NCBI GenBank assembly: GCA_005793615.1
Contig: SXRI01000397.1
Location: 1-6,353, forward strand
Direction of reading: 5' to 3'
Source of the DNA: Bdellovibrionales bacterium
GTDB lineage: Bacteria; Bdellovibrionota; Bdellovibrionia; Bdellovibrionales; JAMPXM01
DNA length: 6,353 bases
Shown here: positions 1 through 4,986 of the stretch, piece by piece
Numbering within the stretch: position 1 is the first letter of the stretch
Layout: every line of letters starts with the position of its first letter
Translations under genes and position numbers: made by a program
Notes under the pieces: model-generated
The model's input: the letters and a program-made list of their open reading frames with translations, nothing else
What the model was told of the DNA's origin: nothing
The model's database searches: none

Positions 1-1
1 A

Positions 2-70
2 ATTGAGACTCCTTATGAACCCAGCGGGCGGCCGGAGCTGCCCTCGTTATTGAGGAGAGCCAGAGTATGA
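2..70 (+). CDS. Possible C-terminal tail of an upstream gene (partial)
   Basis: A reading frame is open from the left edge for 22 codons (starting IETPYEPSGRPEL) and stops at the TGA at 68-70. That stop overlaps the ATG of the next gene in an ATGA arrangement, the usual geometry of translationally coupled genes in an operon. The stretch is too short to recognise a family, and 22 open codons can arise by chance. A second frame is also open from the edge, to a TGA at 51-53. The case rests on the ATGA overlap alone. If real, the secreted protein that follows would be the second gene of an operon whose first gene lies outside the window. Confidence 0.35.
   Translation: METPYEPSGRPELPSLLRRARV
26..43 (+). 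other. Short GC-rich hairpin before the first start codon
   Basis: GGGCGGC (26-32) can pair with GCTGCCC (37-43) through a CGGA loop, giving a 7-bp stem with one G-U wobble. The stem ends 8 nt before the GAGGAG ribosome-binding site. Only a broken T stretch (TCGTTATT, 44-51) follows, so it is a poor intrinsic terminator. It could be a leader hairpin tuning access to the ribosome-binding site, a weak terminator, or simply coding sequence of the possible upstream gene. Confidence 0.3.
52..57 (+). promoter_or_regulatory. Ribosome-binding site for the small secreted protein
   Basis: GAGGAG lies 9 nt before the ATG at 67, a good Shine-Dalgarno match that supports this start codon. Confidence 0.7.
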
Positions 71-471
71 AGAACCTGAAAAAACAGATCGTATTTTTGA
101 CCGCAGCAATCGCCTTGGCAGGTAGCCAAGCTGGCGCAGCGCTCGGCACCCCTGAAAAGCAAGGTGTAACACCTTCACCTGTTAATAAAGTTGTAGCGCC
201 CGTCGCAACTGTGGCTCCTGCGGCTCCCGCAACTGTGGCTCCCGCAAAAGCCGCTTCAGCGCCATCCCCGGCTACGGCTCCGACGATAAACTTACCGGCT
301 GTAAACTCGAGTCCTATTGTTGCCAAGACCTTTCCCGAAGCAGAGGTTACCAAAGCTGGTGGATGCCCCTACGAAAACATGGCAACTGTGTCTCGTGACA
401 CGGCGGGATTGATTCTTCCTCCGAAGAGCGAAGCGAATGTCGCGAACACACCTGGCGACATAATAAAGTAA
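67..471 (+). CDS. Small Ala/Pro-rich secreted protein of unknown function
   Basis: The protein has 134 residues and belongs to no family I recognise. Residues 1-24 form a classical Sec signal peptide: a basic start (MKNLKK), a hydrophobic core (IVFLTAAIALAG) and a likely signal peptidase I site after the AGA ending near residue 24. There is no lipobox. Residues 34-90 are dominated by Ala, Pro, Val and Thr and include a tandem octapeptide (ATVAPAAP, then ATVAPAKA), typical of an extended flexible linker. The last third is less biased and holds the only cysteine (C100, in GGCPYENM). The mature protein is probably periplasmic or surface-exposed; one free cysteine could allow an intermolecular disulphide. 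A good ribosome-binding site at 52-57 fixes the start. The gene may be coupled to an upstream gene by an ATGA overlap, and it ends 2 nt from a convergent gene. Coding status is well supported; function is unknown. Confidence 0.8.
   Translation: MKNLKKQIVFLTAAIALAGSQAGAALGTPEKQGVTPSPVNKVVAPVATVAPAAPATVAPAKAASAPSPATAPTINLPAVNSSPIVAKTFPEAEVTKAGGCPYENMATVSRDTAGLILPPKSEANVANTPGDIIK
204..242 (+). repeat. 24-bp tandem repeat within the Ala/Pro linker
   Basis: The 15-mer CGCAACTGTGGCTCC occurs at 204-218 and again, identically, at 228-242, a period of 24 bp or 8 codons. It encodes the repeated ATVAPA units of the secreted protein. Exact DNA identity rather than mere amino-acid similarity suggests a fairly recent in-frame duplication, so copy number could vary between strains. 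Confidence 0.7.
437..461. other. Perfect 7-bp inverted repeat at the convergent junction
   Basis: ATGTCGC (437-443) and GCGACAT (455-461) are perfect inverted repeats around an 11-nt loop. They lie in the last codons of the secreted-protein gene and 13 nt past the stop of the convergent membrane-protein gene. No T tract follows on either strand, so this is not a canonical terminator. It could still form a 3' hairpin on the minus-strand transcript. Confidence 0.35.
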
Positions 472-473
472 GA

Positions 474-782
474 TCAGTCGACTTCGTCGCCCTTAACTCG
501 GGAAGCTTCGGCTTCCCAGAATTTTTTCGATGAGAGCTCAAACTTAGGGGCTCCGTCTTGGGACATCTTTTTTTGATAAGTAGCTTTGATCCAATTCACT
601 CCATTGAATCCGGCGGCCACCGCACCATCGGCCACCCCGCGCAGGGCTTCCACAGCCGTGGAGCTATGAAGCCAGGTAAGCGAATGTTGCTCGAGAGTCG
701 ATCTGCCTATGCGAATCTGCAGCAAAAGAACGATTGCAATCGTCACTATCAAGGTCTTCAGGACAAAGAAAACTTCACTCAC
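474..782 (-). CDS. Small single-pass membrane protein downstream of a CheY-like receiver
   Basis: The protein has 102 residues and no family I recognise. The start is GTG (782-780), chosen because a near-perfect AGGAGGT lies 5 nt upstream. Residues 5-23 (FFVLKTLIVTIAIVLLLQI) form one hydrophobic helix, either a membrane anchor or an uncleaved signal; no cleavage site or lipobox is clear. The remaining ~78 residues are soluble, with an Ala/Gly/Val stretch (VEALRGVADGAVAAGFNGV, 44-62) and a charged C-terminus rich in Lys, Glu and Asp. The charge pattern around the helix does not settle orientation. Only 15 nt separate it from the stop of the receiver gene, and its ribosome-binding site lies in that gap, so the two are almost certainly co-transcribed. 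A role as membrane partner or output of the receiver is an inference from position only. The 3' end carries the terminator hairpin of the opposing gene. Confidence 0.75.
   Translation of the reverse strand: MSEVFFVLKTLIVTIAIVLLLQIRIGRSTLEQHSLTWLHSSTAVEALRGVADGAVAAGFNGVNWIKATYQKKMSQDGAPKFELSSKKFWEAEASRVKGDEVD
500..527 (+). terminator. Intrinsic terminator (UUCG loop) for the secreted-protein gene
   Basis: GGGAAGC (500-506) and GCTTCCC (511-517) form a perfect 7-bp stem closed by a TTCG tetraloop, a very stable RNA loop. Six T residues (522-527) follow after a 4-nt AGAA spacer. The stem begins 29 nt past the plus-strand stop codon. On the minus strand no T tract follows, so it should act in one direction only. 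The whole element lies inside the opposing coding sequence and encodes its residues W89 to R95. The spacer before the T run makes it slightly non-ideal. Confidence 0.6.
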
Positions 783-787
783 GTAAA

Positions 788-794
788 ACCTCCT
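788..794 (-). promoter_or_regulatory. Strong ribosome-binding site that decides a GTG start
   Basis: On the minus strand AGGAGGT (794-788) lies 5 nt before the GTG at 782. It sits in the 15-nt gap after the receiver stop codon (TAA, 800-798), consistent with translational coupling or re-initiation. Confidence 0.75.
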
Positions 795-797
795 GTT

Positions 798-1190
798 TTA
801 CTTTCCGCTTTTGAAACTCTTACGAATCACCGCCAGAAGGGCCGGCCCATCAAACGGCTTGATGATGTAATTGCAACAGCCGGCATCTAGAGCACGAATG
901 ACCATGGTCTCCTGATCTGCCGTAGAAAATGCCACTACCTTCATTTTCGGAAATCTCTGCATGATTTCTTTGGTGGCTTCGATACCGTTTTTTCGCGGCA
1001 TAATAATATCCATCAAAACCAAATCGGGCTTGAGTTCCTCAACCAGTGCTACGATCTCAATGCCGTCGACGGCCTCGCCAACAAGATCGATGTCATTCTT
1101 CAATGCAAGACTGCGAACGATTTCTCTGATAAATGGCGCGTCATCCGCCACCACCATGCGCAACTTCTGCTTTTGTTTGCTTTCCGTCAT
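798..1190 (-). CDS. Stand-alone CheY-like response regulator receiver
   Basis: The protein has 130 residues from the ATG at 1190 and is a single receiver domain with no output domain. The full active site is present: acidic pair D16-D17 (VVADD), phospho-acceptor D61 (LVLMDIIMP), the Ser/Thr position T90 (AFSTAD), aromatic Y108 and K111 (IIKPF). It should therefore accept phosphate from a histidine kinase; none is encoded here. As in CheY and other single-domain regulators, output would be by protein-protein contact. The frame also extends upstream to an ATG at 1217 and a TTG at 1244. I prefer 1190 because a consensus TATAAT lies at 1221-1216, which puts the expected transcription start near 1209, downstream of both alternatives, and because receiver domains usually begin about ten residues before the first beta strand. 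The gene is first in an operon with a small membrane protein. Adjacent cysteines C104-C105 before alpha5 are unusual. The exact pathway is unknown. Confidence 0.9.
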   Translation of the reverse strand: MTESKQKQKLRMVVADDAPFIREIVRSLALKNDIDLVGEAVDGIEIVALVEELKPDLVLMDIIMPRKNGIEATKEIMQRFPKMKVVAFSTADQETMVIRALDAGCCNYIIKPFDGPALLAVIRKSFKSGK

Positions 1191-1215
1191 AGTTCTACCA
1201 ATTTCCCCTTTGATC

Positions 1216-1244
1216 ATTATATTCTTGCTGCCTCTTCCACCCAA
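1216..1244 (-). promoter_or_regulatory. Sigma70-type promoter for the receiver/membrane-protein operon
   Basis: On the minus strand there is a perfect -10 TATAAT (1221-1216) preceded, across a 17-nt spacer, by TTGGGT (1244-1239), which matches 3 of 6 positions of the -35 consensus. The predicted transcription start near 1209 gives a leader of about 19 nt before the ATG at 1190. This leader includes AGGGGA and a weaker GGTAGA nearer the start. Confidence 0.6.
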
Positions 1245-1253
1245 ATGGATAAT
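1225..1253 (+). promoter_or_regulatory. Candidate dedA promoter giving a near-leaderless mRNA
   Basis: TTGCTG (1225-1230) and GATAAT (1248-1253, 5 of 6 consensus) are separated by 17 nt. The expected start of transcription is about 1260, within a couple of bases of the ATG at 1262. This agrees with the lack of any Shine-Dalgarno sequence before that ATG. The element overlaps the divergent promoter on the other strand. It is inferred from sequence only. Confidence 0.4.
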
Positions 1254-1261
1254 GGACCACC

Positions 1262-1918
1262 ATGGACTTCAGCCTGTTTGCCTCAAACTTAATGGAAGTG
1301 GTCTCGCAGCTTCCTAGTCCAGTCGTGTACGGCACCATCGTCGGGATTCTTCTCGTTTGCGGCATGGGCGTTCCAGTTCCTGAGGATATTACGCTCTTGG
1401 CAGCAGGACTTCTCGCCGCCTCTGAAAAGATCTCATTTCCCGGAGCTGTGCTTGCCGGACTTATCGGTGTCCTCGCCGGCGATTCAGTTTTGTTCATGCT
1501 CGGAAGAAAGTTCGGCAAGCGTGTTTTTTCACTTCCTGGATTGCGACGCTATTTTACTCCCGCACGACTTTTGTCAGCAGAAACCAAGATTCGAAAACAT
1601 GGACCTTTTATTTGTTTTGTTGCACGTTTTTTGCCGGGCGTACGTTCGGCTATCTTCGCAATGAGTGGAGCCTTGGGTGTCAAGCGTTCTACCTTTCTTT
1701 TACTAGACGGTCTCGCCGCACTCTTAAGTGTGCCTCTTTGGGTCTATGTCGGTTTTTGGTTCGGAAATAATTTTGATGACGCTGTTGGCGGCGCCATTGA
1801 AATGGCTCACAAACTTCAGCTCTATGTTTTTTCAGCTCTAGGTCTATTGATTTTCGGCTATGTTGGCTTCAGATTTTGGCGACGACGAAAAGAACGCGCT
1901 CAATTGCCCCACGTATAG
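1262..1918 (+). CDS. DedA/VTT-family integral membrane protein
   Basis: The protein has 218 residues, a normal length for DedA proteins, which are inner-membrane proteins implicated in lipid transport (undecaprenyl phosphate or phospholipid translocation), membrane homeostasis and proton-dependent resistance. Visible family features are the N-terminal re-entrant motif G-x-PVPED (36-42, acidic E41), a hydrophobic hairpin at about 60-82 ending in GDSVLFMLGRKFG, and the signature ARFLPGVR (121-128). R122 and R128 show the six-residue spacing of the essential arginine pair of E. coli YqjA. Further hydrophobic segments lie at about 143-167 and 186-205, followed by a basic tail (RFWRRRKER) expected in the cytoplasm. 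No ribosome-binding site precedes the ATG, and the next internal Met (residue 11) has none either, so I keep 1262. The gene is divergent from the receiver gene and its last 19 bp overlap a convergent outer-membrane protein gene. The exact substrate cannot be told from sequence. Confidence 0.9.
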   Translation: MDFSLFASNLMEVVSQLPSPVVYGTIVGILLVCGMGVPVPEDITLLAAGLLAASEKISFPGAVLAGLIGVLAGDSVLFMLGRKFGKRVFSLPGLRRYFTPARLLSAETKIRKHGPFICFVARFLPGVRSAIFAMSGALGVKRSTFLLLDGLAALLSVPLWVYVGFWFGNNFDDAVGGAIEMAHKLQLYVFSALGLLIFGYVGFRFWRRRKERAQLPHV

Positions 1919-3090
1919 CCAATTTGCAGCATCGTAAAGGAGTTAAGTACGGCGACACCAGTGGGTGTAGTGCCCGTATGCGGATCAGCGACGTTTGCAG
2001 CTCCAGAGAACAGGTCTTTCTCCACAGTGTGCGAGGCTCTCCAGAAAATCGAGTCGTTGCGCTCCAACTGAATCCGACTTCCTATCACAAGTCCAACAGC
2101 GTTTGCATCCACACTTCCACCAGACTTGAAGTCTACCGTTGTCGCACTCTCCGTGTGTTTGAGCTTCGGCGCCAATGTCACACCGATTATCCACGAACGG
2201 GTACGATTAGCTGGAATCTCCGCCTCAAGCATCAACTGTACTCCTGAGGTATGCAAACCACCACGCGTGGCCGCATCAGCCGGGACACGAAACTGATAGT
2301 CGTAATAGTCGACGCCAAAAATCAGCGCCGCAGTGTATTTTTCGGATCCGAAAAACTTTCTGGTGCGAATGCCGGCCAAAAACCATTCTTGGGTTGCCGA
2401 TACATTCCGGCTACCGTTGGCTGAGTCGTTAACATGCCCACTGAGCGTACTGGTGTAGGCACCGTGCAGGGAAAACGTCGGACTCAACCATACATTGGCC
2501 TCCACGTGTAGCGTGGGAGCTGACGACGCGTAGTTGCGAAAGGCATAGGAACTTTCCGAACTATTGTACAGAAAACCCGGAGCAAAACTTAAATCAAGAA
2601 CATTTATACGGCGAGCTGTTTCACCGGCAACAGAGGCGCTTGGATTACTCGGCGTAGCGGTCGGTAACGAGGGCTCCTCGCAACGCACGACGATCTGCTG
2701 AGCCGCAGGAATAGCAGCGCCCGAACTCTCCGAGTCTTGGGAATTCGGTACGACGACGGTGACAGGGTCACGCGTTTCCTCCGACGTCTCTTTAGTCATC
2801 TCTTTTGAAGCCTCTTTAGGAGTTTCCTTGATACTGTGCTTTTTTACCGGTGTGACGCGAGGTTCAGCTTTGGGTCGAACCGTATAACGGCCCGTATCGA
2901 TCGCGATCGTGCTCGATTGCCCACGATTCAAAAGTAGAACTGAAGTGGGGTTCACGGAGTTCTCGCTCGTTGACTCGATTTGCGCTTTCGCCATCGACGG
3001 AACTGCAATCGCTATCGCCAATGAAATGGCCAATGAACTAGCAGGAACCACAAACAAGCCTAAGGTTAGAAAATACCGGCGAACAAGCAT
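1900..3090 (-). CDS. Secreted protein with Lys/Glu linker and predicted outer-membrane beta-barrel
   Basis: The protein has 396 residues. Residues 1-36 look like a long Sec signal peptide (MLVRR, then a hydrophobic core, then PSMAKA before Q37). Residues 37-160 are low-complexity and probably disordered, with five tandem K/E-E-x-[PSTR] tetrapeptides at 88-107 and one cysteine (C137). From about residue 163 to the end the sequence alternates polar and hydrophobic residues with regular aromatics (for example VEANVWLSPTFSLHGAY, FGVDYYDYQFRVPAD, MLQIGYTWGN), as in an outer-membrane beta-barrel of roughly eight to ten strands. This region aligns by eye with the C-terminal 208 residues of the divergent neighbour at 3165-4817. 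The last residue is Asn, not the usual Phe, though aromatics fill the final strand. The ATG at 3090 has only a weak upstream GAG. The 3' end overlaps dedA by 19 bp. The family is not named with certainty; a structural or anchoring role in the envelope is inferred. Confidence 0.8.
   Translation of the reverse strand: MLVRRYFLTLGLFVVPASSLAISLAIAIAVPSMAKAQIESTSENSVNPTSVLLLNRGQSSTIAIDTGRYTVRPKAEPRVTPVKKHSIKETPKEASKEMTKETSEETRDPVTVVVPNSQDSESSGAAIPAAQQIVVRCEEPSLPTATPSNPSASVAGETARRINVLDLSFAPGFLYNSSESSYAFRNYASSAPTLHVEANVWLSPTFSLHGAYTSTLSGHVNDSANGSRNVSATQEWFLAGIRTRKFFGSEKYTAALIFGVDYYDYQFRVPADAATRGGLHTSGVQLMLEAEIPANRTRSWIIGVTLAPKLKHTESATTVDFKSGGSVDANAVGLVIGSRIQLERNDSIFWRASHTVEKDLFSGAANVADPHTGTTPTGVAVLNSFTMLQIGYTWGN
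2770..2829 (-). repeat. Five tandem tetrapeptide codon repeats (12-bp period)
   Basis: Read on the minus strand, residues 88-107 of the barrel protein are KETP, KEAS, KEMT, KETS, EETR, five consecutive four-residue units with Glu fixed at position 2 and Lys at position 1 of four units. The DNA has a 12-bp period but has diverged. It forms a highly charged segment between the signal peptide and the barrel, likely a flexible or helical spacer in the periplasm. Confidence 0.7.
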
Positions 3091-3120
3091 GTTTTCTCAT
3101 CGGCTCGATACCATGATCGC

Positions 3121-3126
3121 TTGACT
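3121..3126 (+). promoter_or_regulatory. Isolated -35-like TTGACT in a divergent intergenic region
   Basis: TTGACT matches 5 of 6 positions of the -35 consensus and lies 38 nt before the ATG at 3165, in the 74-nt gap between two divergent envelope-protein genes. No good -10 sits at 16-18 nt spacing; the nearest is ATTGAT (3145-3150, 18 nt). If used, the leader would be only about 8-10 nt, with no room for a normal ribosome-binding site, and none is seen. I found no convincing promoter for the minus-strand gene here. Confidence 0.25.
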
Positions 3127-3164
3127 GGACTGGTTGTTTTTCGGATTGATGGCAAAATATTCTC

Positions 3165-4817
3165 ATGCGTAGTCACGTTCAGTTTACAGCGTATTCCATG
3201 GTTTGCTCGACCCTACTCACAACCACTGTGCTAAACAGCAGGTTGGCTTATGCGGAGAACGTCGAGCAGGCCGCGACCTACGTCAGTCAAATCGATCAGG
3301 AACTCACCATCCGCCGTATCGCGCTCCTGCCCATTGTCGATAACGTTGAAGGTATCTACGCACGACCGGTTGAGGCACAACTGACGCAACTTCTGAAAGC
3401 CTCGCATCGCTGGGACTTTGTCGACACCAATATCGCCAGCACCGCCAGCAGTCTTCCGACTTTGGTTGAGCTCGAGGAAAACCCGACACAGGTACAAAGG
3501 CTTGTGCAACCCATTGATGCTGATGCTTTTGTTGGCGGTACCATTAGTCGCGGACCCAGCGGCATCTCGCTACGGATCGACATCTTTCTCAAAAAAGACG
3601 GCAAAGTAATAAGCCAAGAGATCTTACGCGATCATCAACGCTACGATCTGCCTGAGATCCGCGAGCGAGTTGTCGAGCTCTATCGCAAAGTGATAGGACG
3701 TATTCCCTACGAGGGGTTTCTGCTCAGCCGCCAGGGAAATCGTGTCACTGTGAACCTGGGAAAGTCTGACGGCATTACCAAAGATCAGATTCTGCCCGTT
3801 GTCCAAATTATCGCCGTCAATCGACACCCAAAATTCAATTTCTTGATTAGCTCCGAGAAGGAGATCATCGGTCGTATCAAAGTTCTCAAAGTCGACGAAA
3901 CTCTGAGCTTCGGCGCCATAATTACTGAAAAAGAAAAAGGCGCGGTTCAACGGTTGGCCAAAGTATCCGGTCTCGAGCAGATAAATTACCCTGAGCCCTC
4001 ACGCCTTGAAGACGGCTCCGCTTACTCAGACATTGGCTCCCGGCCGGATGCCTCGGTGACTTTTGGTAAAGAGCCCAAGGAATGGTTGCCGGTGCGCCCG
4101 CCTTCGTTCGGACAAGTAAGTGCCCGAGTAGGTCTTGGTACATTTGATAGCTCTGTAGCACTCAGTGATTCGGGCACGCTCGCTGCGAAAGCCCCCTATT
4201 ATCCCAGCGTGGGTATTGCCGGAGAACTGTGGTTAACTCCTGAATGGACCACCCGTGCCGATATTCTTCAGGGCGTGCTCTCGACAAGTAATCCACGAAC
4301 CGGAGCTACCAATGGAACACTTAATCAAGCACTCAGCCGTTACAGCTTGGATCTCGGATATAACTTTCTACTCCGTGAGGATTTCTTTGGACCTAAGGTC
4401 GGAATCAGCGGCGGCTTTGCGATGTATCGAATGTACGTCGACAGCAGCACGCCCGACGCATTCGAGACCGTGACTTACTCGGGATTCTTCTTTGGTCTCA
4501 GCGGTTCCTTTCCGGTTACCGACAATCGCCACTGGTTCATGGGTGGTCGCCTAAATTTGTTTTTCCTTCCGGCGATGTCAGAGGCGCCGAGAAAATCTGG
4601 CTCTTCGTCTAGAAACACGATCAACGAATTTTCAATATTTGTAGAGAATAAAATTGCTGAAAACATGCGTGCCTTTGGCGCACTTGATTTTTCTCTTTAC
4701 GGCTCCAACATCACAGGACAAGGAACCCGCGTAGGTCCAACCGGAGGCGCTGAGAGCGCGACAACTCTGAGCCAACGGCATACCGTACTCAATTTCGGTA
4801 TCAATTACATGTTCTAA
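3165..4817 (+). CDS. Envelope protein: TolB/CsgG-like domain, FlgT-C-like domain and C-terminal beta-barrel
   Basis: The protein has 550 residues. Residues 1-30 form a signal peptide ending AYA before E31; C14 is not in a lipobox. Residues 48-180 resemble the TolB/CsgG-type N-terminal fold: a first strand RRIALLPIVDN, a helix VEAQLTQLLKAS, WDFVDT, then DADAFVGGTISR and a strand pair SLRIDIFLKKDGKVI. Residues 184-266 resemble the FlgT C-terminal domain: a strand NRVTVNLGKSDGIT, then IIGRIKVLKVDETLSFGAII. From about 316 to 550 the alternating aromatic strand pattern, ending LNFGINYMF with terminal Phe, indicates an outer-membrane beta-barrel. The two N-terminal domains would sit in the periplasm, where such folds commonly bind protein partners or peptidoglycan-associated machinery. 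No Shine-Dalgarno precedes the ATG; starting at the internal Met12 would leave a poor signal peptide without basic residues, so 3165 is kept. The gene is divergent from the other barrel protein. Domain calls are by eye; the partner is unknown. Confidence 0.8.
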   Translation: MRSHVQFTAYSMVCSTLLTTTVLNSRLAYAENVEQAATYVSQIDQELTIRRIALLPIVDNVEGIYARPVEAQLTQLLKASHRWDFVDTNIASTASSLPTLVELEENPTQVQRLVQPIDADAFVGGTISRGPSGISLRIDIFLKKDGKVISQEILRDHQRYDLPEIRERVVELYRKVIGRIPYEGFLLSRQGNRVTVNLGKSDGITKDQILPVVQIIAVNRHPKFNFLISSEKEIIGRIKVLKVDETLSFGAIITEKEKGAVQRLAKVSGLEQINYPEPSRLEDGSAYSDIGSRPDASVTFGKEPKEWLPVRPPSFGQVSARVGLGTFDSSVALSDSGTLAAKAPYYPSVGIAGELWLTPEWTTRADILQGVLSTSNPRTGATNGTLNQALSRYSLDLGYNFLLREDFFGPKVGISGGFAMYRMYVDSSTPDAFETVTYSGFFFGLSGSFPVTDNRHWFMGGRLNLFFLPAMSEAPRKSGSSSRNTINEFSIFVENKIAENMRAFGALDFSLYGSNITGQGTRVGPTGGAESATTLSQRHTVLNFGINYMF

Positions 4818-4974
4818 TCTGAGACACGCCCTTACAATCCCCCGAACAAAGCGTCCCACTAGTTGGGTCAAACTGTCCCTTTCCATCCACCAAACCCTGT
4901 TGGATTTTCGCTCACTGTTGGTGCGAGAGTTGCAAAACCAAAAGGAAGAGATGTCGGCTTTCAGTCGACAAAAA

Positions 4975-4980
4975 GGGGGG
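4975..4980 (+). promoter_or_regulatory. G-run ribosome-binding site before the CBS-domain gene
   Basis: Five A residues followed by GGGGGG (4975-4980) end 6 nt before the ATG at 4987. This is a plausible purine-rich ribosome-binding site and supports that start over the upstream in-frame ATG at 4951, which is preceded by AGGAAGAG at close spacing. Confidence 0.5.
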
Positions 4981-4986
4981 TCGGCT

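Noticed and set aside
558..890. 110-codon plus-strand frame opposite the membrane-protein and receiver genes
   Set aside because: It has no recognisable domain or ribosome-binding site, and it lies antisense to two well-supported genes; it is a shadow frame.
1191..1244. Longer versions of the receiver starting at the ATG at 1217 or the TTG at 1244
   Set aside because: The extra residues contain the perfect TATAAT promoter element and lie upstream of the predicted transcription start, and they add nothing to the receiver fold.
1950..1974. Hairpin ACACC-AGTG-GGTGT flanked by GGC and GCC, downstream of dedA
   Set aside because: No T tract follows and it lies within the coding sequence of the barrel protein (the TGTTPTG region), whose repetitive Thr/Gly codons explain it.
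3149..3172. Seven-codon frame ATG to TAG (MAKYSHA) overlapping the start of the 550-residue protein
   Set aside because: It has no convincing ribosome-binding site and is too short to separate from chance. It would be an upstream regulatory ORF only if transcription begins before 3149, which is unknown.
3206..3208. Cys14 of the 550-residue protein as a lipoprotein cysteine
   Set aside because: The preceding residues SMV do not fit a lipobox, and a good signal peptidase I site (AYA before E31) exists instead.
4818..4886. Possible terminator after the 550-residue protein (GGGTCA-AAC-TGTCCC followed by TTTCC)
   Set aside because: The stem is only 3 plus 2 base pairs with a mismatch and the T run is three bases, too weak to report as a terminator.
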